NCBI GenBank assembly: GCA_017983795.1
Contig: JAGOAS010000001.1
Location: 124,001 to 188,000 of the forward strand
Length of the DNA stretch: 64,000 nucleotides
Direction of reading: 5' to 3'
Origin: Piscinibacter sp.
GTDB taxonomy: Bacteria; Pseudomonadota; Gammaproteobacteria; Burkholderiales; Burkholderiaceae_C
The notes below the pieces were generated by a model. It saw only the letters and a program-made list of their open reading frames with translations. It was not told where the DNA came from and made no database searches. Positions 7,808 through 15,767 of this stretch are shown here, one piece after another (position 1 is the stretch's first letter; each line of letters opens with the position of its first letter). Both the position numbers and the translations under genes were made by a program.

Positions 7808-9412
7808 GTGAGCCTGCGTAGCGGTTTTGTCCGGCTCGCTGCCGCGGCGCTGCTCGGCGTGCTGGCGCCCGCATGGGCCCTCACGCCCGAGCAGGCGCGC
7901 GGCATCGCCAGCGGCGACGGCGACGAGCGCATCGAGGCCTTGAACCACGCGGTGGCCGCCGGCGCCGAAGGGCTCGCGCCCTTCGTGCAGGCGCTGCTCG
8001 ACGATGCGGTGAAGGTGGCGGGCGAGCAGGTGTTCGTGCTGCAGGGCGACAAGGCGGTGGATGCCGCCACCGGTGCGCCGGCCACGCTGCCGGCCGAGGC
8101 CGAAGACGTGGTCGTCAACAACCGCGTGCGCGGCGCGCTGCAGGCCGCGCTCGCCTCGCTGCAACTGCTCTCGCCCGAGCTCGCGCTGCGGCGCGCAGCG
8201 GTGGCCGAGCTGCTCGAGCAGTCGCTCGACGAGGCGCAGCTGCCCTTGCTCGACAAGGCGCTGGCCGCCGAGAGCGACGCCGCGCTGAAGGAATCGCTGG
8301 AGCGCATGCGCGCCACCATCCTCGTGGCCTCGCCCGACAAGGCCAAGCGCCTCGCCGCCATCGCCGCGCTCGCGGGCAGCCGCCAGAGCGCGGTGGCGAG
8401 CCTGCTGCAGGAGCGTCTTGCCCCGAATTCGCCGGATGCAGAGACCGATGCCGAGGTGCGCGCCGCGCTCGGCAGCGCGCTCGATGCAGTGCGCTCGCGC
8501 CTGGCCTGGGGCGAGCGCATCGGCGTGATCTTCACCGGCATCAGCCTCGGCTCCATTCTGCTGCTGGCGGCGCTGGGCCTGGCCATCACCTACGGGCTGA
8601 TGGGCGTGATCAACATGGCGCACGGCGAGCTGCTGATGATCGGCGCCTACGCCACCTACCTGGTGCAGAACCTCTTTCGCCAGTTCCTGCCGGGCGCCTT
8701 CGACGCGTACATCGTGGCGGCGATTCCCGCGGCCTTCCTGGCCTCGGCGCTGGTCGGCGCGGCGATGGAGCGCAGCGTCATCCGCTGGCTCTACGGCCGG
8801 CCGCTGGAGACGCTGCTGGCCACCTGGGGCATCAGCCTGGTGCTGATGCAGGGCGTGCGCTCGCTGTTCGGCGCGCAGAACGTGCCGGTGGAGAACCCGG
8901 CCTGGCTGTCGGGCGGCATCGCGGTAATGAGCAACCTCACGCTGCCCTGGAACCGCATCGCCATCATTGCCTTCGCGGCGCTGGTGCTGGCGGCCGTGGC
9001 GCTGCTGATCGCGCGCACGCGGCTGGGCCTGTTCGTGCGCGGCGTGACGCAGAACCGCCGCATGGCCTCCTGCGTGGGCGTCGACACCGCGCGCGTCGAC
9101 ACCTACGCCTTCGCGCTCGGTTCGGGCATCGCCGGCCTGGGCGGCTGCGCGCTCTCGCAGATCGGCAACGTCGGGCCCGATCTGGGCCAGAGCTACATCG
9201 TCGACAGCTTCCTGGTCGTCGTGCTCGGCGGTGTCGGCCAGCTCGCCGGCACCGTCTACGCCGCGCTCGGCCTGGGCGTGCTCAACAAGCTGCTCGAAGG
9301 CTGGGCCGGCGCGGTGCTGGCCAAGATCATGGTGCTCGTCTTCATCGTGATCTTCATCCAGAAGCGGCCGCAGGGCATCTTCGCGATGAAGGGCCGGAGT
9401 GCCGAGGCATGA
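7808..9412 (+). CDS. urtB: Urea ABC transporter permease UrtB
   Basis: A 534-residue inner-membrane permease. As in other UrtB proteins, an unusual N-terminal extracytoplasmic helical domain of about 230 residues (after a signal-like segment, residues 1-25) precedes a LivH-type transmembrane domain with the motif GLAITYGLMGVINMAHGELL. The start is GTG at 7808, one base after the urtA stop, so the two are tightly coupled. The expected next gene, urtC, is displaced by about 2 kb: a REP-like palindrome and an antisense helicase gene separate them. Transport of urea should still be possible if urtC-E are expressed from their own promoter. Confidence 0.95.
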   Translation: MSLRSGFVRLAAAALLGVLAPAWALTPEQARGIASGDGDERIEALNHAVAAGAEGLAPFVQALLDDAVKVAGEQVFVLQGDKAVDAATGAPATLPAEAEDVVVNNRVRGALQAALASLQLLSPELALRRAAVAELLEQSLDEAQLPLLDKALAAESDAALKESLERMRATILVASPDKAKRLAAIAALAGSRQSAVASLLQERLAPNSPDAETDAEVRAALGSALDAVRSRLAWGERIGVIFTGISLGSILLLAALGLAITYGLMGVINMAHGELLMIGAYATYLVQNLFRQFLPGAFDAYIVAAIPAAFLASALVGAAMERSVIRWLYGRPLETLLATWGISLVLMQGVRSLFGAQNVPVENPAWLSGGIAVMSNLTLPWNRIAIIAFAALVLAAVALLIARTRLGLFVRGVTQNRRMASCVGVDTARVDTYAFALGSGIAGLGGCALSQIGNVGPDLGQSYIVDSFLVVVLGGVGQLAGTVYAALGLGVLNKLLEGWAGAVLAKIMVLVFIVIFIQKRPQGIFAMKGRSAEA

Positions 9413-9422
9413 CGTATGGATT

Positions 9423-9492
9423 CCGTTCGGGCTGAGCTTGTCGAAGCCCGCCGCGTGCCCCACCAGGCCTTCGACAGGCTCAGGCCGAACGG
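9423..9492. repeat. REP-like interspersed palindrome
   Basis: A 70-bp element whose ends are inverted: CCGTTCGGGCTGAGC at the left and GCTCAGGCCGAACGG at the right, with TTGTCGAAG and CTTCGACAG as inner arms. A second copy with the same arms lies at 58212-58295. This arm sequence is a common dispersed palindrome in Burkholderiales (family knowledge). Here it marks the left edge of the segment that splits urtB from urtC, and could also act as a transcription terminator for urtAB. Confidence 0.85.
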
Positions 9493-9501
9493 ATATGGCC
9501 G

Positions 9502-11373
9502 TCAGGCTGCCGCCGCGAACCCCGCGCTGACGGCCGCGAGCGACTTGCGCACACGCTCCACGATCGGTGAACGGCCGTGCGCCGCGAGCACCAGTTCGCG
9601 GGTCGATCGGGTCATGGCGACGTAGAGCAGCCGCACCGCCTCTTCGAGCGACTCGTCGCGCATGGGCAATGCCTGCAACCCCGCGACGATCACGACGGGA
9701 AACTCCAGGCCCTTGGCGCTGTGCATGGTCAGCAGCTTGACGCTGGGGAAAGACCAGTCGAAGCGCTTGAACGCCTGGGCGTTCATCGACTGGTATGCGA
9801 TGCCACGCTCGGCCAGGGTGGCCTCGACGGCCTTCATCAGATACTTGGCGCGCAGCAGAATGGCGATATCGCTCGGGGCGTGGCCCGCCGCGAGCGCAGC
9901 GGCCACGCGGTCGGCAACGAGTGTTGCCTCTTCGCGTTCATGGCGCGCCTCGATCAACACCGGCAGCGGCCCGCGCCGCCCGGCCGTCGCCGGCGTCACG
10001 CGCTGGATCTCGTCTTCGCCCCGCTCTTCGGCCTGCAGCAAAGATTCGGCACAGTGCATCGCCAGCGCCAGAACCTCCGCCGTATTGCGATAGTTCAGCT
10101 TCAGGATGCTGGTGCGCCCGCTCGCCTTGATGCCGACGCTGGCGAAGCTGAAGCGGCGGCGCTGCTTCTGGTAGATCGATTGCGCGTCGTCGTAGAGCAC
10201 GAGCAGGCTCTGCGTGGCGGGTGAAACCATGCGCGCCGCCATGCGCAGCCAGGCTTCCTCGAAATCGTGTGCCTCGTCGATCAGCAGGGCGCTGTACTGG
10301 CCCGCCGGCACGCGGCCGGTGTCGACGGCGCGGCAGGTCGAGTCGGCCAGCGCTGCGAAGTAGGCATCGCCCTTCAGGTCGCGCGGCACATCCAGTTGGT
10401 AGCTGCGCACCATGTCCTGGCACCAGGAGTGGAAGGTGCGAACCTGCACGCGCTCGTCCACCCCGCGCTCGCGCAGCAGGGCGTCGATGCGATCGGCCAG
10501 CGTGCGGTTGAAGCACAAGACCAGGATGGGCTGGTCGGGCCGCACGGCCTTCGCCAACTGCTCGGCGCGGTAGATCAAGATCATCGTCTTGCCCGAGCCG
10601 GCGGCGCCGTGGATGACGCGGTGACCCTCACCGAGCGTGCGTGCGATCTGCTCCTGCTGCAGATCCATCACCTGCAACAGGTCGGGGAGCACAGGGGCAG
10701 ACGCCGCGGCGTCGGGCTCGTCGAGTCCGAGCGCACGCTGCACGGGCACGCGGATCTCCGGGAAGAGATGCCAGCGGACACGATCGCGCTGCGGCAGCGT
10801 CAGCGTGTGCGGGTAGTGCACGGTGAACATGCCCCACAGGCGCTGCTGGAACACATCCGGCGCGACCTCATCGCCGAGGTCGTCGCGCAGCAGCGACTGG
10901 TGCGGCGCGAACACATCGGCGAAATCGGTGTCCTGGAGTTCAGCGCCGCGGAGATTCGAGAACACCACGCCCCAGCCGTAAGGGAAGAGCAGCTTTCCTC
11001 GGAACGGCCCCTCCGCATGCACGAGGGTCGGGTCGGTCGACATCAGATCGACCAGTTCCAGGGCGTAGTCGCGCGCCTGGCGCAGCGGATTGCCCTCGGT
11101 CACCATGCCGCGCTCGGTGGCCAGCGTCACGCTGTCGCGGGTCGCGCCCTGCAGGGTCGAACGCTTCCAGTGCTTGACCTCGAGCAACAACACGCCCCAG
11201 CGCGGGCTCAGCACCACGAAGTCGGGCTGCCGGGCGCGCGGGCCGATGGGCACGTTGTGCCAGACGATGTAGTCGTCTTCCAGGCAGCGCTTGAGTTGTC
11301 GCAGCACGGCGCGCTCGCCGGCATTGGCGCAACGCTGGTCGATGTGGGTCAGTCCCTGCGGAAAGAGAGCCAT
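9502..11373 (-). CDS. NERD-domain UvrD/Rep-like helicase
   Basis: A 623-residue protein. Residues about 15-120 look like a nuclease-related NERD domain (QPDFVVLSPRWGVLLLEVKHW has the D...EVK nuclease pattern). The rest is superfamily 1 helicase: Walker A GAAGSGKT near 255, motif II LLIDEAHDF near 367, Q/R-rich motif III, and the C-terminal motifs LLTMHSAKGLEFPVVIVAGL and RLLYVAMTRSTREL. It probably acts in DNA repair or defence-linked DNA processing; the exact role is unknown. ATG at 11373 is chosen; the 47-codon upstream extension crosses the urtC promoter. It is antisense between urtB and urtC, an unusual place that suggests insertion into the operon. Confidence 0.9.
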   Translation of the reverse strand: MALFPQGLTHIDQRCANAGERAVLRQLKRCLEDDYIVWHNVPIGPRARQPDFVVLSPRWGVLLLEVKHWKRSTLQGATRDSVTLATERGMVTEGNPLRQARDYALELVDLMSTDPTLVHAEGPFRGKLLFPYGWGVVFSNLRGAELQDTDFADVFAPHQSLLRDDLGDEVAPDVFQQRLWGMFTVHYPHTLTLPQRDRVRWHLFPEIRVPVQRALGLDEPDAAASAPVLPDLLQVMDLQQEQIARTLGEGHRVIHGAAGSGKTMILIYRAEQLAKAVRPDQPILVLCFNRTLADRIDALLRERGVDERVQVRTFHSWCQDMVRSYQLDVPRDLKGDAYFAALADSTCRAVDTGRVPAGQYSALLIDEAHDFEEAWLRMAARMVSPATQSLLVLYDDAQSIYQKQRRRFSFASVGIKASGRTSILKLNYRNTAEVLALAMHCAESLLQAEERGEDEIQRVTPATAGRRGPLPVLIEARHEREEATLVADRVAAALAAGHAPSDIAILLRAKYLMKAVEATLAERGIAYQSMNAQAFKRFDWSFPSVKLLTMHSAKGLEFPVVIVAGLQALPMRDESLEEAVRLLYVAMTRSTRELVLAAHGRSPIVERVRKSLAAVSAGFAAAA

Positions 11374-11417
11374 CGCTTGTTCTTCGATTCTTCTCGGACG
11401 ACTGTAGCCCATGCGTC

Positions 11418-11433
11418 TACGCCAACTTGCGTA
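11418..11433. promoter_or_regulatory. Palindromic operator TACGC-N6-GCGTA upstream of urtC
   Basis: TACGCCAACTTGCGTA, one base different in the spacer from the site before urtA, 38 bases before the urtC start and within the 98-bp divergent region shared with the helicase gene. The repetition at both interrupted halves of the transporter operon supports a functional operator/activator site that gives urtCDE its own promoter. Confidence 0.55.
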
Positions 11434-11471
11434 TGGCTTGCGCGGCAGTGTGAACCTAGTCTCGACCCTCG

Positions 11472-12593
11472 ATGAGTGTCGTCCTGCCCGCCTCCGCGCC
11501 ACTGCCGCCGCCAACGCGGCTGCTCTCCCCGCCCGCCTGGGGTGGCGTCATCGCCGCGCTGCTCGCCGTCGCCGTGCTGGCGCCGCTGCTCAACCTCGTC
11601 GTGCCCGAGGGCAGCGTGTTCCACCTGAGTGACTTCGCCGTGGCGCTGCTGGGCAAGATCATGTGCTACGCGATCTGCGCGCTGGCGTTGGACCTGATCT
11701 GGGGCTACACCGGCATCCTCTCGCTCGGCCACGGCCTGTTCTTCGCGCTCGGCGGCTACGCGATGGGCATGTACCTGATGCGCGAGATCGGGCGCGACGG
11801 CCAGTACCGCGCCGACATGCCCGACTTCATGGTGTTCCTCAACTGGAAGGAATACCCCTGGCACTGGGCCTTGAGCGACAGCTTCGCCTTCCAGATGGCG
11901 ATGGTGCTGCTGGTGCCCGCGCTGCTGGCCTTCGTTTTCGGCTTCTTCGCCTTCCGCTCGCGCATCAAGGGCGTGTACTTCTCCATCATCACGCAGGCGA
12001 TGACCTACGCGGCGATGCTGCTCTTCTTCCGCAACGAGACGGGCTTCGGCGGCAACAACGGCTTCACCGACTTCAAGCGGCTGCTCGGCATCCCGATCGC
12101 CACGCCGGCCACGCGCATGGCGCTGTTCGTGATCACCGGCCTGGTGCTGATCGGCTTCTACCTGCTCGCGCGCTTGCTCGTGGCCAGCAAGTTCGGCCGC
12201 GTGCTGCAGGCCATCTGCGATGCCGAGAGCCGCGTGATGTTCACCGGCTACGACCCCATCCGCTACAAGCTGACGATCTGGGTGATCTCGGCGGTGATGT
12301 GCGGCATCGCCGGCGCGCTCTACGTGCCGCAGGTGGGCATCATCAACCCGGGCGAGATGAGCCCGGCCGCCTCCATCGAGATGGCAATCTGGGCCGCGGT
12401 GGGCGGGCGCGGCACGCTGATCGGCCCCATCGTCGGCGCCTTCTTCGTCAACGGCGGCAAGAGCGTGTTCACGCAGTACTTCCCCGAGTTCTGGCTCTAC
12501 GTGCTGGGCGCGCTGTTCATCGCGGTGACGCTGTTCCTGCCGCAGGGCATCGTCGGCCTGTTCCGGCGCGCGAACAAGGAGGAGGGATCGTGA
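11472..12593 (+). CDS. urtC: Urea ABC transporter permease UrtC
   Basis: A 373-residue LivM-type membrane permease, the partner of UrtB. Features typical of UrtC are visible: LIWGYTGILSLGHGLFFALGGY, a long loop after helix 3 (YRADMPDFMVFLNWKEYPWHW) that distinguishes UrtC from LivM, and RNETGFGGNNGFTDF. There are roughly ten hydrophobic segments. The ATG at 11472 has only a weak upstream Shine-Dalgarno. Its stop overlaps the GTG of urtD. It is preceded by its own palindrome-bearing promoter region because the helicase gene separates it from urtB. Confidence 0.95.
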   Translation: MSVVLPASAPLPPPTRLLSPPAWGGVIAALLAVAVLAPLLNLVVPEGSVFHLSDFAVALLGKIMCYAICALALDLIWGYTGILSLGHGLFFALGGYAMGMYLMREIGRDGQYRADMPDFMVFLNWKEYPWHWALSDSFAFQMAMVLLVPALLAFVFGFFAFRSRIKGVYFSIITQAMTYAAMLLFFRNETGFGGNNGFTDFKRLLGIPIATPATRMALFVITGLVLIGFYLLARLLVASKFGRVLQAICDAESRVMFTGYDPIRYKLTIWVISAVMCGIAGALYVPQVGIINPGEMSPAASIEMAIWAAVGGRGTLIGPIVGAFFVNGGKSVFTQYFPEFWLYVLGALFIAVTLFLPQGIVGLFRRANKEEGS

Positions 12594-13471
12594 CCCCGGA
12601 GCTGATGCAGGCGGGCGCGAAGATCCGCGAGGAACACCAGAAAGTCGTCGAGGCCAGGGCAGTGTCGGGTGCGGCGAGCTATGGCCGCGTGGTCCGGCCC
12701 GGCGAGGTGGATACCGCGCACGGCGCCATCCTCTACCTCGACGACATCACGGTCAGCTTCGACGGCTTCAAGGCGCTCAACGCGCTGTCGCTCTCGATCA
12801 GCGCCGGCGAACTGCGCTGCATCATCGGCCCGAACGGCGCCGGCAAGACGACGATGATGGACGTCATCACCGGCAAGACGCGCCCCGACGCCGGCCGCGC
12901 CTTCTTCGGCTCGACCATCGATCTGCTGCGCCTGCGCGAGAACGACATCGCCGCCATCGGCATCGGCCGCAAGTTCCAGAAGCCGACGGTGTTCGAGCAG
13001 CTCTCGGTGTTCGAGAACCTCGAGCTGGCGCTCAAGACCGACCACGGCGTGCGCGCCTCGATGTTCTTCCGCCTGAGCGGCGCGCAGCTCGACCGCATCG
13101 GCGAGGTGCTGGCGCTGATCCACCTGAAGGCGAGCGCGCAGCGCAGCGCCGGGCTGCTCAGCCACGGCCAGAAGCAGTGGCTGGAGATCGGCATGCTGCT
13201 GATGCAGGATCCGAAGCTGCTGCTGCTCGACGAGCCCGTCGCCGGCATGACCGACGAGGAGACCGAGCGCACCGCCGAGCTCTTCCTCTCGCTGGAAGGC
13301 AGCCACTCGCTGGTGGTGGTGGAGCACGACATGAGCTTCATCGGCGCGCTGACGCAGGGCCGCGCCGACAAGAAGGTGACGGTGCTGCACGAGGGCAGCG
13401 TGCTGGCCGAGGGTTCGCTGAAGGACGTGCAGGCGAACGAGAAGGTCGTCGAGGTCTACCTCGGCCGATGA
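12590..13471 (+). CDS. urtD: Urea ABC transporter ATP-binding protein UrtD
   Basis: A 293-residue cytoplasmic ATPase of the LivG type. Walker A GPNGAGKTT is near residue 86 and Walker B LLLLDEPVAG near 208. The signature sequence reads LLSHGQKQWLEIGMLL, the form normal for UrtD. It powers urea uptake together with UrtE. GTG at 12590 overlaps the urtC stop (GTGA); an internal ATG at 12605 is an alternative. The N-terminal extension of about 40 residues before the nucleotide-binding domain is somewhat long for the family. Confidence 0.94.
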   Translation: MTPELMQAGAKIREEHQKVVEARAVSGAASYGRVVRPGEVDTAHGAILYLDDITVSFDGFKALNALSLSISAGELRCIIGPNGAGKTTMMDVITGKTRPDAGRAFFGSTIDLLRLRENDIAAIGIGRKFQKPTVFEQLSVFENLELALKTDHGVRASMFFRLSGAQLDRIGEVLALIHLKASAQRSAGLLSHGQKQWLEIGMLLMQDPKLLLLDEPVAGMTDEETERTAELFLSLEGSHSLVVVEHDMSFIGALTQGRADKKVTVLHEGSVLAEGSLKDVQANEKVVEVYLGR

Positions 13472-14175
13472 GCGAGCACACCATGCTGAAGGTCGACGGC
13501 ATCCACCAGTACTACGGCGGCTCGCACATCCTGCGCGGCGTCGGCTTCGAGGCGAAGGCCGGCGAGGTGACCGTGGTGCTGGGCCGCAACGGCGTGGGCA
13601 AGACCACGCTGCTCAAGGCGCTGATGGGCGTGGTGCCGGTGAAGGCCGGCACGATCCGCCTGGACGGCCAGGACATCACGCGCGACAGCCCCTTCGCGCG
13701 CGTGCGCAAGGGCGTGGGCTACGTGCCGCAGGGGCGCGAGATCTTCGGCCGCCTCACGGTGGAGGAGAACCTGCGCATGGGCCTGGCCTGCAAGCCGGGC
13801 GGCACGCCCATTCCGGCCGAGCTGTTCGAGCTCTTCCCGGTGCTCGAGCAGATGATCGGCCGGCGCGGCGGCGATCTCTCCGGCGGCCAGCAGCAGCAGC
13901 TCGCCATCGCGCGCGCGCTCGCCGCCGCGCCCAGGCTGCTGATCCTCGACGAGCCGACCGAGGGCATCCAGCCCAGCATCATCAAGGACATCGGCCGCGT
14001 GATCCGCATGCTGGCCGCGCGCAAGACCATGGCCATCGTGCTGGTCGAGCAGTACTACGACTTCGCCGCCGAGCTGGCCGACCAGTACCTGCTGATGGAG
14101 CGCGGCGAGATCGTGCAGCGCGGCCGCGGCGCGACGATGGAGCGCGAGGGCGTGCGCGAGCGCATGGCGATCTGA
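13468..14175 (+). CDS. urtE: Urea ABC transporter ATP-binding protein UrtE
   Basis: A 235-residue LivF-type ATPase, the second motor subunit of the urea transporter. Walker A GRNGVGKTT, signature LSGGQQQQLAIARAL and Walker B LLILDEPTEGIQPS are all intact; the TEGIQP variant is characteristic of UrtE. The ATG overlaps the urtD stop by ATGA, as is usual for the operon. Only 14 bases separate its stop from that of the convergent NorF-like gene. In many Burkholderiales ureD-ureABC would lie nearby; here only a ureD fragment remains about 1 kb further on. Confidence 0.95.
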   Translation: MSEHTMLKVDGIHQYYGGSHILRGVGFEAKAGEVTVVLGRNGVGKTTLLKALMGVVPVKAGTIRLDGQDITRDSPFARVRKGVGYVPQGREIFGRLTVEENLRMGLACKPGGTPIPAELFELFPVLEQMIGRRGGDLSGGQQQQLAIARALAAAPRLLILDEPTEGIQPSIIKDIGRVIRMLAARKTMAIVLVEQYYDFAAELADQYLLMERGEIVQRGRGATMEREGVRERMAI

Positions 14176-14189
14176 GCGGGGCAGCCGCG

Positions 14190-14456
14190 TCAGCGCGAGC
14201 CGAGATGCAGGGCCACGACGGCGAGGATCACCAACAGCAGCCAGCCGACGACGAAGCGGCGCCACACGGCCGGCGCGCCGCGCAGCTCCATGAAATCGAG
14301 CGCGATGGCCAGGCCCTTGAACAGCGACAGGCCGAAGACCGTGAGCAGCGGCCAGAGCGGCACCGTCCACAGCCCCGTCTCGCCGATCCACCAGGAAGCC
14401 GCGGTGGCCGCCAGCATGGCCCACCACAGCCTGTCGATGCGCTGCGCGGCACTCAT
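14190..14456 (-). CDS. Small membrane protein, cytochrome c oxidase subunit IV / NorF-like
   Basis: An 88-residue protein with three predicted membrane segments (residues about 10-30, 32-50 and 65-85). It resembles the short subunit IV/NorF proteins encoded next to NorE-type subunit III proteins. In denitrifiers NorEF is needed for full nitric oxide reductase activity; in others the pair accompanies oxidases. The ATG overlaps the upstream NorE-like stop by ATGA, so the pair is co-translated. No catalytic norB/norC or cox genes are in view, so assignment rests on size, topology and the partner. Confidence 0.75.
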   Translation of the reverse strand: MSAAQRIDRLWWAMLAATAASWWIGETGLWTVPLWPLLTVFGLSLFKGLAIALDFMELRGAPAVWRRFVVGWLLLVILAVVALHLGSR

Positions 14457-15061
14457 CGCAGCACGTACACCAGCGGGAACAGCACGACCCAGAGCAGGTC
14501 GACCATGTGCCAGAACGCCGTCACGGTTTCCGGCGCGTGCGTGTTGCCGCCCTTCCACCCGCGCCGCGGCGCCAGCCAGGCGATGCCCGACAGCAGCAGC
14601 ACGGCGGCCAGCACGTGCATGAAGTGGAAGCCCGTCAGCAGGTAGTAGAAGGTCCAGAAGGTGTCGGTATCCAGGTCGTAGCCGGCGCGCACCTTGGCCC
14701 GGTATTCGAGGCTCTTGAGCAGCAGGAATCCGACGCCGAAGCCTGCCGCGCCCCACAGCCAGCGGGCGCCGCGGCGCGCCGTGCCGCCGCGCAGCGCCTG
14801 CACCCCGCGCGCCGCGCACCAGCTGCCGGTGAGCAGCAGCGCGGTGTTCGCGGCGCCGAGATGCAGATCCAGCGTCGCCTGCCCGGCGTGGAAGACCGAG
14901 GGCTCGCGCATCCGGGCGAACGAGAAGACGATGAACATCAGGCCGAAGGTCAGCATCTCGATGCCGATGATCAGCCACATCGCGAGGTCGCCGGCGAGGC
15001 GGGTGTCCTGGCGCGCCGATGCCGGCCAGGCGGCCGATGCGGTGGTGGTGTCTGCGGACAT
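14453..15061 (-). CDS. Cytochrome c oxidase subunit III family protein, NorE-like
   Basis: A 202-residue membrane protein with about five hydrophobic helices and subunit III landmarks: LAMWLIIGIEMLTFGLMF, LLLTGFHFMHVLAAVLLL and AFWHMVDLLWVVLFPLVYVL. Its length fits NorE-type accessory subunits rather than the seven-helix CoxC. NorE helps nitric oxide reductase or oxidase assembly and function in the inner membrane. ATG at 15061 is preferred; a TTG at 15103 would add 14 residues but runs into the palindrome that probably controls the operon. The palindrome at 15106-15122 suggests NO-responsive repression. Confidence 0.82.
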   Translation of the reverse strand: MSADTTTASAAWPASARQDTRLAGDLAMWLIIGIEMLTFGLMFIVFSFARMREPSVFHAGQATLDLHLGAANTALLLTGSWCAARGVQALRGGTARRGARWLWGAAGFGVGFLLLKSLEYRAKVRAGYDLDTDTFWTFYYLLTGFHFMHVLAAVLLLSGIAWLAPRRGWKGGNTHAPETVTAFWHMVDLLWVVLFPLVYVLR

Positions 15062-15105
15062 CTCGGCGGGCCCAGGCTGCGGCGGCCCTGCAAGCGTGTT
15101 CAAAG

Positions 15106-15122
15106 AAGCATTATGAATGCTT
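15106..15122. promoter_or_regulatory. NsrR-like palindrome upstream of the norEF-like pair
   Basis: AAGCATT-ATG-AATGCTT is a perfect 7+7 inverted repeat. In its wider setting, AAGAAGCATTATGAATGCTT followed by ATT, it matches most positions of the NsrR consensus (AAGATGCATTT-N-AAATGCATCTT type). NsrR is an iron-sulfur Rrf2 repressor released by nitric oxide. The site is 45-61 bases before the NorE-like start codon. No nsrR gene is in the window. Confidence 0.5.
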
Positions 15123-15124
15123 AT

Positions 15125-15308
15125 TCAAGGGGCGGGCTTGCGCAGGAGCAAGCCGCCGGGCGGATGCACCAGCACGTGGTGGCAGATGGCTGGCCCTTCG
15201 GGAGTAGAGACAGCGCAGCACGCGCAGCGGGCCGTCGTGGCGGTGGTGGGCTTGCGTGCTGTCGCCGTCGCGGGGGTGGTCGAGTTCGAGTCGGCCGTGC
15301 CAGCCCAT
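15125..15308 (-). pseudogene. ureD: Frameshifted 5' fragment of ureD (urease accessory protein)
   Basis: Reading from ATG at 15308 the minus strand gives MGWHGRLELDHPRDGD and then HRHDGPLRVLRCLYS, matching the start of betaproteobacterial UreD (urease nickel-insertion chaperone). At about 15203-15206 one extra base shifts the frame; the next frame continues the expected sequence PEGPAICHHVLVHPPGG. Similarity ends near 15150 at a small perfect hairpin (15135-15154), and the shifted frame stops at 15125-15127. About 60 of roughly 280 codons remain. With the ureC tail at 607-684 it indicates loss or relocation of the urease operon. Identification is by recognition of the conserved N-terminal pattern. 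Confidence 0.78.
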
Positions 15309-15359
15309 GGATGCGCGAAAGAGTCTGCCGGGCAGTGTAGCCAGGCGCGGGGCATGTAC

Positions 15360-15767
15360 TCACTGGCATCTGCCGGGCGCGGGCACGGCGATCTGCTGCC
15401 AGCCGCCGTCGGCGCCGACCACCTTGACCCACTGGCCGGCGGCCGCGGCCGTGGCCACGCAGGCGTTGAGCAGGGCGCTGCACTGGCCGGCGGCATCGCA
15501 GCGCGCGGGGCAGCCGGTCGACAGCGCCGTGCCGCAGACCTGCGCACCGACCCTGCACTGGTTGCCGGTGTGCACCGTGTAGCCGGTGGCGGCGGCGCCG
15601 GCGCGCCAGCGCGCCGTGTAGGTGTAGCTGCCCGTGCGCGCCGTATCGCAGGTGCTGCCGCTCGTGGCCAGGCCGAGCGCGGCGCGGTGCAGCTTGGCGA
15701 GAACGGGCCAGGCGGCGCCGAGCGCGAGGCACAGCGCGAGCAGGGCAACGGGCAGGCGCAGCGTCAT
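15360..15767 (-). CDS. Secreted Cys-rich protein of unknown function
   Basis: A 135-residue protein with a clear signal peptide (MTLRLPVALLALCLALGAAWPVLA). The mature part is Ala/Gly/Thr-rich with seven Cys residues, which suggests disulfide bonds in the periplasm or outside the cell. No family is recognised. A run of ten G residues (15783-15792) lies 16-25 bases before its start codon and could vary in length. It lies downstream of an unknown membrane protein and an Ivy-type lysozyme inhibitor on the same strand. Confidence 0.65.
   Translation of the reverse strand: MTLRLPVALLALCLALGAAWPVLAKLHRAALGLATSGSTCDTARTGSYTYTARWRAGAAATGYTVHTGNQCRVGAQVCGTALSTGCPARCDAAGQCSALLNACVATAAAAGQWVKVVGADGGWQQIAVPAPGRCQ

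Noticed and set aside
11374-11514. 47-codon N-terminal extension of the helicase
   Set aside because: It crosses the urtC promoter palindrome and start region and is Arg-rich noise; MALFPQGLTHIDQ is a sound start.
15125-15748. Long minus-strand frame overlapping the Cys-rich protein and the ureD relic
   Set aside because: Its upper part is an out-of-frame shadow of the secreted protein gene; only its end carries the shifted ureD sequence.
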